Source: Okapia johnstoni
Taxonomy: Eukaryota > Chordata > Mammalia > Artiodactyla > Giraffidae
Length of the DNA stretch: 64,000 bases
Reading direction: 5' to 3'
Assembly: GCA_024291935.2 (NCBI GenBank)
Contig: CM044311.1
Location: 15,041,001-15,105,000 of the forward strand
The translations under genes and the position numbers were made by a program. The notes beneath the pieces were generated by a model that worked only from the letters and a program-made list of their open reading frames with translations, was not told the origin of the DNA and did not search any database. Numbering within the stretch: position 1 is the stretch's first letter; each line of letters begins with the position of its first letter. Positions 10,091-21,327 of this stretch are shown here, one piece after another.

Positions 10091-12614
10091 CCTTCTCTCT
10101 CTTTCTCCTCCCTCCATCTTAGTGAACTTTCTGAAACCAGAAAAAGTCCTGCCCAAAAACACTTTCTTCCATTCAAATAAATTTCTGAACAAAGCTTGCA
10201 AAACCCCAATACAACATTGTCTAACACAGCGACACTATAAAATATTCATTTCATCTTAGTAGCAACACATAAATTCCACATCACATAATGGTACAAAAAT
10301 TATATCTCATTTGTGACAAACTTGCCGTTGCATTTTTTGAAGTATAATTCGTGGAAAATATTTCTGAATTTTTGTTTGTGTGGTCTGACACCCTCTCAAT
10401 TCACTGAAGCCACAACTTACCATTTGAAAGAAAATTAACATGCGTGACCTGAATTTTCTTTTTCTTTCTTTTTTTTTTTTAGTGCCATAGAGAAGTGGAA
10501 ATCTGTTCAATTCAAATCCTATAAACACTTAGGTGTAAAAGAAACAAGAACTGATATGCAAACAGCTAGTTTTTTAGAGGTGTGAGCCTGGTAAGCTAAT
10601 AATTTACACCTAGGATCTAAATATGTTAAGTCTGATTCTCAAATCAAGTAGAAGAATTAAAAATGCTGCTTGTTTCAAATGCATCAGCTTTTTTATAGAA
10701 CAAAGTAGGGTGTAAATTTTCAGTAAAGCATGTTGCCCTTTGATACAGAAGGACCACAGAAGACATTTTGTACTCTGCACAAATGAGACACCACCCGTCA
10801 GGCACTCACATCCTCTAGAAATCAGCTGGTGGCATATGATCATTTGGCTTTCAACTCTGTCCTCTTTGTGAGTTAATGGCAAAGGAATAGTGCTTGCACT
10901 TCCATAAACTTTACCAAAGGCTTTGGGTTTTAGAGGACGTTTTAGGAGCAATCTCTTCAAAAACAACACTACTTTGTAGAAATCACTATACAAGCTGAAA
11001 TTTGTCACTCAAAGATCTTCTCTTGGCTGGAAGAAATGATGGCAAATTATGTCTTATTACGCTATTTATATATTGTGCATGTGAACAGATATAGGATAAT
11101 TATAATAGATACATCTATGCACATGTGTGCCATCTGCATATGCATAACTTTTTACCATCATAATTCCATTTTCTTTTCATATTATGCCATCGTCTTCGCT
11201 GTGCAGTTCAGTACCGTATTATTTTCATTTCAGCCACAGCTGCATCATTGCTGCTGCCAGATCTCTGTTTATTTCATTTATTTATTAATTTTTTTTTTGG
11301 AGAAAATATACAATTTTAAATTGTTTTTTTTTTCTTTTTTTTTTTATCAGAAAGGAAAGTCATCAAGAATTAGATTTTATTTTAGGAACAAAGTAAGGTT
11401 TCATGGGAGAAAAAAACAAAGCCTTGGTGTAGAGAAGGTTTGTTCATTTTCTATAGCATTACTGAAGTGTCCGTATGCCTTGATAATCCTATCAATGTTT
11501 GGATCATCTCACTGGGGGAAATGACTTAATTTAACTCTATTTTGGTGTCTCCGCAAAGGTAAGTTTTCTATTTTGAGAGCCTACCTGGGTAGTTTTCTGC
11601 TTACTTCATTTGTGAATGAAATCCCAAAGTTTGCCCAGCTGACTTGCCAGATCTGTTTCCCCCAGTAGTAAAGGTGGGTGGCCAGTGGGTGGAGGAGGAG
11701 GTGTGGGAACTGGCTGGGGATTCACCCCGTAGCAGAGTTACCTTCAACCAATATCTCACAATCCTAAAAGCCTAGACAGGAAACAGATCCATGAAGGCTG
11801 GAGATCAGTGGATCAAACTGATGCTCTATTATTTCATGTTCTCTAGTGTCTCTCTTTCAATGCCATCATGGAAGAACTGGGAATCTCACTCAAAAATCAG
11901 AAAAAGTTAAAGAAAAAGTCAAGAACTAAGGGGAAATCATCCTTCACAAGTATCCTTACTTGTCATCAAAGACGAACTCAGAGAAAAGAGACGATGGCGT
12001 GAGCTGAGAACATACCTTGAGTAAGCTTTCAGGAAGAAAAACAAGCTTACTGCAGGTTTTTGGAGAAAGGATTTCTAACAATGGTGCAATGTTTTCCATA
12101 CATCTATATGCATAACCCGGATTATGGATACAGATACAAGAAATACAAAAGTCTAAAAAGCTCAGATAGACTGAGATTACTTGGGAAGTAGCACAGATTC
12201 TTTTGAAATGAATTTGTATGCTCACTAATTTTACCTTTTCTCTTTCATCCCAATAAATTGTGTGTGCTTTATAAGTAATAATAAAACAACAGAGTTTTTT
12301 TCCAGAATGAGTTTGAGTGTTGGTTTGTTTCCCATCACTTGCTCTGATTCAGTGTTTGATTTCCAAGCGTTATCAGCTGTAAAGTTTGCTATTTTGATGA
12401 ATCTTCTTATCTGTTCAGCCTGACAAAGCCATTTCTGGCTGTGTTAAAAAAAAATTTTTTTTTTAGTTTGTACCAAGTACCTTGTTTTTCTAGTAGAGTG
12501 AAACCATTCACCTTTGTGTTTTAAAATCCAATTTTATAAGTAGTTTGAATGGTACTTGGATCAGTGACTATAACATAAAAGGATACTAAAAAGGAAAAAT
12601 TCATTTAAAAAATA
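10091..12614. other. Longest repeat-poor stretch of the left half
   Basis: About 2.5 kb with only T-rich runs (10458-10481, 11289-11345, 12455-12463). No repeat, exon or RNA gene recognised. Open frames at 10610-11008 (minus, 132 codons) and 11036-11524 (plus, 162 codons) are dominated by AT-rich codons (F, L, I, Y, K) and show no domain, so I leave them as chance frames. Confidence 0.5.
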
Positions 12615-12616
12615 AA

Positions 12617-12860
12617 TGCGTCCACCACATTCAAGTCACCCTTCTAGGTTCTGGGGATACCACGGTGAGGAAAACAGATATGGTCCATGCCCTCACACAG
12701 TTTATAGTAAAATGAAAAAGAACAGCATTCTGTTACCCAAATCTGGATTGCACTTCCTCAATGGAGGTCAGAAGCTGCGGGAACACACAGGAATATTTAA
12801 CCTGGGATGGGATGAGGAGGTCTTCCTTGAGGAAGGCACAGAAAGCCCTCTACATATGAA
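12617..12860 (-). mobile_element. L2 LINE 3' region, diverged
   Basis: The plus strand follows the reversed L2 end: ttctaggttctggggatacc, cagatatggtccatgccctc, then further on gatgaggaggtcttccttga ggaaggcaca (split). Old eutherian copy. Confidence 0.6.
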
Positions 12861-12894
12861 TGTGTTCCCTTCCGAGAGTCTATTGTTAGTCCAC

Positions 12895-13270
12895 TTTCGT
12901 TCATAAGGTCAACAAAGGAAGCCTAGGAACCCAACTAACACAATCAGCTATATAGTACTATACTGTAGTAGGTTTATAACACCTTTCACACAAATAATAC
13001 ATAAAAAGACAAACACAAAAAATAAAGAAAACATTTCAGTCTTACAGTGCAGTACCTTGTATACAGTAGTACAGTACAACAGCCGGCAAACAAGGGATGG
13101 CATTGAGTGAGCAGACAGGAAGAGTTACCGACTGGAGGAGGGAGAGGAGGTGGGAGATGGTAGAGCTGAAGGATCATTAGCAGTGTGCAATCTCACTCAC
13201 ACCTAATCTTGATGGAATGCACATTTGCATCTTTGAAAGTTCGAAACTGGAAGGTCCATATGTAGGGCAT
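12895..13270. repeat. Possible old DNA-transposon-like segment, unassigned
   Basis: The ends show a weak pairing: gtcaacaaaggaagcctagg with gtactgtactactgtata inside, and ggtccatatgtagggcattt actgta at the other end. The composition suggests an old mobile element, but I cannot name a family. The open frame at 12986-13177 (minus) has no recognisable product. Confidence 0.25.
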
Positions 13271-13598
13271 TTACTGTACAGCTAAGATCTGAAAGAGGGC
13301 AAGTTAATTTGGTCCAGAGAGAAACATCAGATAGAGACGACAAATGTTTCAGTTGAAAAAAACAGTGTATTCTAAGGCACTGCAATAAGAAAATGTAGGG
13401 CCAGAATGACCAAAAACAAAATGAGTCTATTGGCTAAAATGCAAAGAATGCAATGGGGCCTAGAGATAATAGTCACTCTGGTTGAGGTTAGAGAAAGAAT
13501 TGAAGGAAAGAAGACTAAGAAGAGGAAAAGAGAGAGAGAAGGTTCCTTGATCAGCAGCCCAGAGGAAGGATACTGTAGCTTGGGCTAGAGGAATGCCA

Positions 13599-13906
13599 AT
13601 AGGAAATCAACCCTTACTATTCATTGGAAGGACTGGTGCTGAAGTTCAAGCTCCAATACTTTGGCCACCTGTGTTTCGAAGAATTGAGATGGTTCGTTGG
13701 AAAAGACCCTGATGCTGGGAGAGATGGAGAGCAGGGGGAGAAGAGGGCAACAGAGGATGAGATGGTTAGATGGCATCACTGGCTCAATGGACATGAATTG
13801 GAGATTTGAGCAAACTCTGGGAGATAGTGAAGGACAAGGAGGCCTGGTATGCTGCAGTCCATGGAGTCACAAACAGTCAAACATGACTTAGTGACTGAAC
13901 AGCAAC
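13599..13906 (+). mobile_element. BovB LINE 3' fragment
   Basis: Sense BovB end running from ggaaatcaaccc through ctccaatactttggccacct and gatgagatggttagatggca to gtgactgaacagcaacag. Imperfect duplications agaggaatgcca (13587-13598) and agaggaaggcca (13907-13918) match at 11 of 12 positions, giving precise limits. Confidence 0.93.
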
Positions 13907-13918
13907 AGAGGAAGGCCA

Positions 13919-15412
13919 GAGAGACCACTGCATGACAGAGGTAACTTAGAGGCACAATTCACACAGCCAGAGGTTCAGAAAGTGGTCTTGAGGAAAGGAA
14001 AAGGAAGTTCAAGAAAACATCAGGATTCAGGTGCAGAGGAGTGGGTGTGGAGGAAGGAACGTTTAGCTGGGGAGTTGAGATATCGGGAAACAGCAACAGG
14101 AAAGGAGCAAGCACTGGATCAATATTTCATATAATTAAATCCCATTGGTTTCTGTCGGATTATTTTACAACCAAAAGAAACTTTTAATCTAGTCCCTATA
14201 GAATTTGAGTACAGAAATAGTTCCAGACATGAAGAGGAAACAAAATGACCTTTTAAAATAGCAATAACAGATACTGGACATGCATTTTTCTGTGCTTGTA
14301 ATCAACACTTAGATTTGAGATCAATCAGAATTTTATTAACAACAAATAGACAACAGTGTTGTTCATAAAAATGCATTAAATTAAAGAATTACAAATGATG
14401 AATCCAACTGACTGGCAATGAATTAGAATGATGTGAAAATATTATAGGGGAAATACATAGTTATTCAATTGACTAAATCTTATACTAAGGGAATTCTAGT
14501 TTAATTTTCTAATGTAACTGAACAATATTTTTCTCTCATTTCAGGAAATATTACAGTGCTGTATCTTTTACATACAGTTACAGTAAGTTATGGGAAAAGA
14601 AATATATTGACTTCTAATATGTAAAATATATTGTGTGTCAATATGGTTCACAAATATTTTAAGACTCAAATCACTTATTGATCACTGAATGTTTATTCAA
14701 AGCACATAATATATTGAACTAGGCAGAACTGCAGAACAGAGCTTTTTTTGATCAACTAGTAAATATAATACATAATCACCTTCCTTTCCCCCAATATTTT
14801 CATTCTGAAAGCTCATTTGATGTGCACACATAGGCATATGTTTCCGTATGTGTCTGTATGTGTTGGGGCAAAGATAAAAGTAAGCTAATGAGTTCAGAGA
14901 GAGAAAAAAGAAATTGCAGAATATCTGGAAGCTGGTCCAGAAAAAAAATCCCTGAGATCAACTATTAATCTTTGAGATTTTCATCCGTTTCTGTAAAGAG
15001 CAGTGACTCATACACAGTTATGTAGAAATCAATGGCAAAGTTAATTAAAAACTAGATCCAACATCTTTCCTTCAGCAATTTCTTGATGTTAATAGGAAAA
15101 GATGGTTCAGGTGAAATATTCAGGAAGAAAGAGGGAAGTCAGTTTTGATTGAAAGATGATGCTAACAGTTAAGATTTATTTTCCTTTCAAGTTTCAAATC
15201 TAGGCCTTTCTTGCCTTTAGCATGGAGAAAGGAGAAGAGAGGCCATCCACTACTTGATTGACCCCATGGGGTTGCTGATACATAAAATTTCCATTCTTAG
15301 CTTAAAAGATGCTAGAGAGAGAGACAGAAATAAGAAGAAAGTGGGTTCAAGAAAACTAGATGGAGATAAAATACATTTGACCAACACTTTTACTCTCTCA
15401 GCAGTTACTACT
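13919..15412. other. Repeat-poor AT-rich sequence
   Basis: About 1.5 kb without a recognised repeat or coding signature. Several ATTTA and TATA-like words occur, as expected from base composition. Confidence 0.45.
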
Positions 15413-15418
15413 TTAATT

Positions 15419-15663
15419 CAACCCCCCCTTTTTTTTTGTTGGCTATGCTGGGTCTCTACTGCTTTTTTGTGTGGCCTTCTCTAGTTGTGGTGAGCGGAGG
15501 CTACTCTTTGTTGCAGTCTGAGGGCGTCTCATTGTGGTGGCTCTAGGAGCACAGGCTTCAGTAGTTGCAGCACAGCATGTGGAATCTTCCTAGACCAGGG
15601 ATCGATCCCCTGTCCCCTGCATTGGCAGGTGGATTCCCATCCACTGTGCCACCAAGGAAGTCC
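15419..15663 (-). mobile_element. CHR-type SINE, long form
   Basis: In reverse it starts ggacttccttggtggcacag and ends with the long-form body (ccacaatgagacgccctcag, agtagcctccgctcaccaca, agcatagccaac) and a reversed A tail at 15422-15437. A short duplication ttaatt lies at 15413-15418 and 15664-15669. Confidence 0.87.
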
Positions 15664-15686
15664 TTAATTGAGGTCTTTACCTGATC

Positions 15687-15770
15687 TCAGTTCAGTTCAG
15701 TTCAGTTGCTCAGTTGTGTCTGACTCTTTGCGACCCCATGGACAGCAGCACTCCAGGCCTCCCTGTCCAT
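15687..15770 (-). mobile_element. BovB LINE 3' terminus, 84 bp
   Basis: Only the terminal part is present, from cagttcagttcagttcagtt to ggcctccctgtccat. It is strongly 5'-truncated and close to the CHR SINE, with 23 bases between. Confidence 0.88.
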
Positions 15771-16526
15771 AAGGCTGAATCATTTCTCAATTAAGAAACT
15801 CCTGTGATTTGTTTTAAAGGGGAATAAAGTTGAGTGTCTATTCTGGGAAAGGTAGCCCTAAGAAATATCTCTGAAGTGTGATTTTTAAAGAAACACAAAG
15901 TCTATCAGTTCCAAAATATGTAATCCACCAGAGTCTCTCCATCATCAGAGACCCAATGCATCGAGTGACAATCTGGCTCAAGTTACAATCTACTCGCTCG
16001 AGTCATTTATGAGTTGGATCCTCCAGCTGACAGCAAGGAGGGGACAAATGTTCACTAATCAAGTATGGTCACAGAAGTGTCAGAAGCGCACAGGGCTAGA
16101 CAAATAAGCCATTCCACCGAAGGTAACTGGGTGCTTAAGGAAGTTGCTTATTGGGGTACAGAAGAGTTGTTCAAAGGCATAACCAGCTCTCTGGTTTGCC
16201 CATGTCTAGTCCTGCATATGAAGGGAAACTTTTTTCCAGTCATATTTCTTTCAAATATTACTCTAGGGAGGGAAGAAGCAGGACAAAATAGGAATGGTAA
16301 ATTCTTCAGAGTGGAGACATGTATACTACATTTACAAGTAGTAACTCAAAGCCCCGTAAGTCTTGGGACCAAAATGACCAACATTGAACCATCTTGACAT
16401 GCTGACATTTATAAACCCATAAACAGACTAGCTTTGTAGGTGAGTGTCCTCACAGGAAATCACAGGGGCACCAGAGTGACTTGCTTTTAAGCTTTGCCCA
16501 CAAGATAGACAATTAGAGAAATTACT
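15771..16526. other. Unique sequence, no feature recognised
   Basis: No repeat recognised. A 110-codon open frame at 16065-16397 has no known motif, and I do not support it as a gene. Confidence 0.45.
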
Positions 16527-17099
16527 CCAAAATCACTGCAGATGGTGACTGCAACCATGAAATTAAAAGATTCTTGCTCCTTGGAAGAAAAGCTATGACC
16601 AACCTAGACAGCATACTAAGAAACAGAGACATAACTTTGCCAACAAAGGTCCATCTTGTCAAAGCTATGGTTTTTCCAGTAGTCACGTATGGATGTGAGA
16701 GTTGGACTATAAAGAAAGCTGAGAGCTGAAGAATTGATGCTTTTGAGCTGTGGTGTTGGAGAAGATTCTTGAGAGTCTCTTGGACTGCAAGGAGATCCAA
16801 TCATTCAATCCTCAAGGAAATCAGTCCTGGGTATTCACTGGAAGGACTGATGCTGAAGCTGAAGCTCCAATACTTTGGCCACCTGATGGGAAGAACTGAC
16901 TCATTGGAAAAGACCCTGATGCTGGGAAAGATTGAAGGTGGGAGGAGAAGGGGACAACGGAGGATGAGATGGTTGGATGGCATCACTGACTTGCTGGACA
17001 TGAGTTTGAGCAAGCTCTGGGAGTTAGTGATGGACAGAGAAGCCTGGTGTGCTGCCATCCATGGGGTCACAAAGAGTCAGACACAACTGAGAGACTGAA
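16527..17099 (+). mobile_element. BovB LINE 3' fragment with long open C-terminal frames
   Basis: Begins inside the ORF (SKITADGDC-like codons), passes through the C-terminal CESWT and [14 protein letters not shown] segments, and ends at the gagactgaac tail. The last 109 codons (16769-17098) are open, and a stop in the preceding part (gagagctga, about 16720) breaks the frame. Endonuclease and polymerase domains are absent. Confidence 0.94.
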
Positions 17100-17689
17100 C
17101 TACTACTACTATCCCACTTTTATGCACCTAGTAGGTTAACTGAGACTCCAAATGGATTCATGGGCGTATATTTTTTGGTTTGTTTATTTAGTTGCATTCG
17201 TGTCCTTTTCCTTCCTTTCACCCATTTCTTATCTCATTTTCTTCATTAGCAGAATCCCTAGACATCATAGTTTGTTCTGAAAGTTTCTTCATTAAGCCTG
17301 AAATTGTGAACTCCTATAAGTTGGGTTCCCCCTGCCCTTCACATGAGTATCTCAATTTGGACAATAAGTTATAGGATATTTTGCTTAATGGTCTCAAACT
17401 TTCTCTTCTTGACAACCACACAGTTTCACTAATAAAGCTGAAACCTATATTGATGTTAAAAAGCAGCCCTATCCAAAGGCGCCAAATGAAGGCAAGGGAC
17501 TCCTACCCTCCATCAAAGTAATCCAGGATGAACTGGAAGGAGTTGGACTGACAGTTCCATTTGGGCATTTTGAGAAAAATTATAGATATATGGAAATGTA
17601 GGTAGAGATAGTTAGATCCTATTGCTGTAGTCTGACTTGGGCCATGCTTTCAGTAAATATCAAGGTCATGTTATCAAATGTTAATAACT
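17100..17689. other. Unique sequence, no feature recognised
   Basis: AT-rich, no repeat family or exon signature visible. Confidence 0.4.
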
Positions 17690-17880
17690 GTGATAGCAGC
17701 TATCAGTTAACAGGCATGTGCTGAATCCAGGTGCATGGCGTGTACTTCACAACATCTGCCCATGTAATAGTCATAGCAACCCTGAGGAAGTATTATTTAC
17801 CGAAATTCAGAGAGGTTAAATAGCTTGCACAAAGTCGTTTAACCGTGAAGTAGCAAGTGGTTCAGCATAATCCTCCTCCA
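17690..17880 (+). mobile_element. MIR SINE, diverged
   Basis: Follows the MIR order: acaggcatgtgctgaatcca, catgtaatagtcatagcaac cctgaggaag, aaattcagagaggttaaata, gcttgcacaaagtcgtttaa. Plus orientation. Confidence 0.75.
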
Positions 17881-17930
17881 TCATCACAACCACAGGGCCC
17901 CCTTCCTAACTCGTGAAGACTAAGTAAGTG

Positions 17931-17970
17931 CATGCTAAGTCGCTCAGTCATGTCTGACTCCTTGTGACCC
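17931..17970 (-). mobile_element. BovA tail fragment
   Basis: About 40 bases (aagtcgctcagtcatgtctg actccttgtgaccc) match the 3' end shared by Bov-tA and BovB. It stops abruptly at ctttatatc, leaving the parent family undecided. Confidence 0.7.
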
Positions 17971-18806
17971 TTTATATCTTGTCTCTTGTCTCTGAGAATT
18001 GAATAGGTCAAATTTCAAAGGTGAAATTTTGTTGGGACACTTGATTTTGAAAGACTGTAATTGTGAATGCCATTGTGTTTTCTAGGATTTGCATTCCAAT
18101 GTACCCACAAGGAAGACATGCCGGCAAATTCTTCAATAAGAGACCAAAAAATGTAACAATCTCAAAAAACACACACATACAAGATAAAGGTTTTCAAGTA
18201 ACCAACAGCAGAGAGAATTTTAAATCTGTCGATAATGTCTTCAGTATTTTTATATCTGTCATTAAGCTACTGCCAAACTATCTCTTAAGAGACAGGCTCC
18301 TTTTTCTTGTCTTCATGATGAATTCTGTACCCAGAGCAGCAAATTTAAATGAGGCCATTTTTAATAAAGCCATGCCAAGATTTAAAAGTAATTTAGTGGC
18401 ATTAAGCATAATAAACCAAATTAGAGTGATGAAAGAAACATTTTCATTAAAGCTTTAAAAATTGACACTCAGAACTTTAATGCAGGGATGGGACTGAGCC
18501 TACATTGTCTCAAGGGAAGCAAGATAACAAATGACAGCTAGAATTTTAAGCTCATCATAACAAATATATAATTAGCTTTGACCTTTTCACAACATTCCAA
18601 CAAATAGTGATTCATAAGCATGCATGTTGCAAATGAAATTAATTGCCAGGGTATCTTTCACTAAGATGTTTAATGATCTCATCATAGATTTCCTGGATGA
18701 TTTCCTTCGTATTTCCTTCAGAAAATAATGCTACTAGAAGCCACATACCAGGTTAATTTCGTTGAACCAGAACCAACCAACATGTGCAACTTGTGTCTGG
18801 CTCATG
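17971..18806. other. Repeat-free AT-rich block, candidate conserved noncoding DNA
   Basis: About 830 bases with no recognised repeat, rich in TAAT/ATTA words between 18230 and 18650. A 131-codon frame at 18063-18458 has no known motif and contains no convincing splice sites. The combination of long repeat-free sequence and homeodomain-type words hints at regulatory DNA, but that is only inference. Confidence 0.25.
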
Positions 18807-18817
18807 TCTTCCAACTT

Positions 18818-19041
18818 GTGTGTGTATGTGCTCAGTCTCTCAGCTGTCAGACTCTTTGTGATCTTATGGACTGGAGCCCACCAGGCTCCTCTGTCCATGG
18901 GATTCTCCAGGCAAGAATACTGGTGTGGCTTGCCATGCCCTTCTCCAGGTGATCTTCCCAATCCAGGGGCAAACCCGCGTCTCTTCTGTCTCCTGCATTG
19001 GCAGGTAGACTCTTTACCACTAGCACTACCTGGGAAGCCTA
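18818..19041 (-). mobile_element. Bov-tA SINE, full length
   Basis: Complete minus-strand copy from ggcttcccaggtagtgctag to tctctgagcacatacacac. The flanks tcttccaactt (18807-18817) and tcttcccactt (19042-19052) form a duplication with one mismatch in 11. Confidence 0.94.
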
Positions 19042-19157
19042 TCTTCCCACTTCAGTGGAAATTTTTTCTTTCCATCTCTCTCTCAACACTTCTGTCTCTC
19101 TATATCCAAACTTGACTTAAAGACTCTGGTCAAATGCCACTGACAACTGCAGTTCTT

Positions 19158-19365
19158 TGGTATCTTCAGGAGATTGTTTCCAGGAGCTACAGCAGATACT
19201 AAAATCTGCAGATGCCTAAGTCCTTTCTGTAAAATGGTGAAGTACAATGAACACAGTCAACCTTCCATGTACATCAGTTTCACATCTGCAGATTCAGCCA
19301 ACCCCAGAGTGAAATTTCCATGCAAAACCCACAGGTACAGAAGGCTGACTCTGTACTTGAAACTT
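19158..19365. mobile_element. Tigger/MER2-like DNA transposon relic
   Basis: Left part ggtatcttcaggagattgtt tccagg and ctgcagatgcctaagtcc resemble one MER2-type end; the right part cagtcaaccttccatgtaca with cagattcagccaacc resembles the other. The middle is deleted. Assignment is from memory of Tc1/mariner-type Tigger consensus ends. Confidence 0.65.
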
Positions 19366-19823
19366 TCCCTGGTTTCCTCCTGTCTCTCTCCAGTAACTTT
19401 ACCTGCCCTGAAGCACTTTGACCTTAAACTCATTTGGTCCATGGTGGTAAAATGTGTGTAGCATTTTGTTTCACTCTTATTATCTGCTTCTCCACCACCA
19501 CTTCCAAGGACCAGCTCACACAATTCAGGATGTCAACCCTGTTAAATGTGTAAATGAATCCACCCAAGGTAATGAAATTACTGCCCAAATATAAAACTTG
19601 ACTCATCTCCTCCATTCTTAAACTTTCTTGGAAAGAACTTACATATTTTTCCTCCTTGTTTCTTCCTTTATGTTTGCCAGATTCTATTTTTCTCCCCAAA
19701 GATATAACAAAATACTGCAAGTTCCCAGAAACTCACAAAGCACATCAAATCTTTCAAGCAAGTGCCCATGTTGAAGGGAGTCTTCCTGGGTAGAAATGTT
19801 TGCATTTGCCTTGGTAAATTCAG
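19366..19823. other. Unique sequence, no feature recognised
   Basis: No repeat or exon signature. Overlapping short frames on both strands have no recognisable product. Confidence 0.4.
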
Positions 19824-19835
19824 AAGTCATCTGTA

Positions 19836-20018
19836 TAGGGAGCTCAAATCCATGCTCTGTGACAACCTAGAGGGGAGGGATGGGGTGGGAGGTTGGAGGG
19901 AAGTTCAAGAGGGAGGAGACATATGTATACCTATCGGTGATTCATGTTGATGTATGGCAGAAACCAACACAATATTGTAAAGCAGTTATCCTCCAATTGA
20001 AAATAAACAAATATAAAA
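19836..20018 (+). mobile_element. Bovid L1 3' end, strongly 5'-truncated
   Basis: Starts in the 3'UTR (gagctcaaatccatgctctg), passes GGGATGGGGTGGGAGG and atgtatacctatcggtgatt, and ends attgtaaagcagttatcctc plus an A-rich tail. Flanks aagtcatctgta (19824-19835) and aagtagtctgta (20019-20030) agree at 10 of 12 positions. Confidence 0.9.
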
Positions 20019-20052
20019 AAGTAGTCTGTAATTTAAAAGACACAGAGTAACC

Positions 20053-20282
20053 CAGACCTAGGTGGCACTAGTGATAAAGAACCTGCCTCCTAATGTGGGA
20101 GACATAAGAGATGTGGCTTTGATCCTTGGATCAGGAAGATTCCCTGGAGGAGGAAATGGCAACCCATTCCAGTATCCTTGCCAGGAGAATGCCATGGACA
20201 GAGGAGCCTGGTGGGCTACCGTCCATAGAATCGCAAAGAGTCTGACATGACTGAAGCAACTTAGCATGTAGCACGCACAACA
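20053..20282 (+). mobile_element. Bov-tA SINE
   Basis: Sense copy: head cagacctaggtggcactagt, B-box region with a changed ggctttgatcc, body ggaaatggcaacccattcca, end gactgaagcaacttagcatg. The body variant gaagcaacttagca is shared with the copies at 43495 and with the BOV-A2 element. Confidence 0.92.
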
Positions 20283-20546
20283 CAGACCCTAAAAAGTGTA
20301 ACATGTTACCAAAGGTGACTATACACCCACAAAATGTATTAACACAAAAGTTTTGAACTGATAGACTAAAAGGAAGGAAGGGGAAAGCAAGGAAGGAGAA
20401 GAGGAGGAAGTTTTCCTGGGTTCAGCTAAAAAGAAACCACCCCCACATTTCTTCAGAATGCTAGACTGGGAATGTGGAGATGGGTGGTTCCATTTTTCCA
20501 CAGAGGAAGGAGAAAAGAAGGGCTTATACTGTAGCTCTAACTGAAA

Positions 20547-20768
20547 GGGGCTTCTCTGGTGGCTCAGTGGTAAAGAATCTGCCTTCCAATGCAGGAGATA
20601 GAGGAGATATGGGTTCAATCCCTGGATCAGGACTATCCCCTGGAGAATGAGATGGGAACCCACTTGAGTATTCTTGTCTGGAAAAATCCATGGACAGAGA
20701 CTGGTGGGTTGCAGTCCATGGGGTCACAAAAGAGTCAGACATGGCTTAGCAATTAAACAGCAACAACA
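20547..20768 (+). mobile_element. Bov-tA SINE
   Basis: Sense copy from ggggcttctctggtggctca to gcaattaaacagcaacaac. It contains a small duplication in the head-body linker (gagatagaggagatatggg) and the gcttagcaattaaac end variant. Confidence 0.94.
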
Positions 20769-20944
20769 AAGTAGGTAGGTTGTAGCTGAGTTGGACACTC
20801 CTGACAGTAGTGGTAAAATGCTAGCATCAATGATCAAAGAATTACAGGGGCTCTAATTTGTCTGAGATGGTTGATGTTGTGCTTCTTTAAAACAGAAAGA
20901 TGGGCTATAAGATCAACCAAACACCCAGCCAGTTTTAATGCTCT

Positions 20945-21316
20945 TTGTTGTTGTTCATTCCCTAAGTTGTGTCCAAATCTTTGTGGCCCCATGGACTGCA
21001 GCATGCCAGGCCTCCCTGTCCTCCATTTCCTGGAGTTTGCTCAAGTTCATGTCCATTAAGTCGGTGATGCCATCCAACCATCTCATCCTCTGTTGCCCCC
21101 TTCTCCTCCTGCTTTCAATCTTTTCCAGCATCGCAGTCTTTTCCAATGAGTCAGTTCTTTACATCGGGTGGTCAAAGTATTGGAGCTTCACTTTTAGCCT
21201 CAGTCCTTCCAATGAATATTCAGGGTTGATTTCCTTGAGGATTGACTAGCTTGATGTCTTTGCAGGCCAAGGGACTCTTAAGTGTCTTCTCCAGCACTAC
21301 AATTCGAAAGCATCAA
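20945..21316 (-). mobile_element. BovB LINE 3' fragment
   Basis: Reversed BovB end from ttgttgttcattccctaagt to cgaaagcatcaa. A perfect 11-bp duplication tttaatgctct flanks it at 20934-20944 and 21317-21327, so this 372-bp truncated copy inserted intact. Confidence 0.96.
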
Positions 21317-21327
21317 TTTAATGCTCT

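Noticed and set aside
10610..11008. 132-codon open frame on the minus strand
   Set aside because: No recognisable motif or codon bias; lies in AT-rich unique DNA where frames of this length are expected by chance.
11036..11524. 162-codon open frame on the plus strand
   Set aside because: Composed largely of F, I, Y, L, K and S from T/A-rich DNA including long T-runs; no domain, no splice context, no supporting neighbour.
18063..18458. 131-codon open frame on the plus strand
   Set aside because: No known motif; the block looks more like noncoding DNA, and nothing shows translation.
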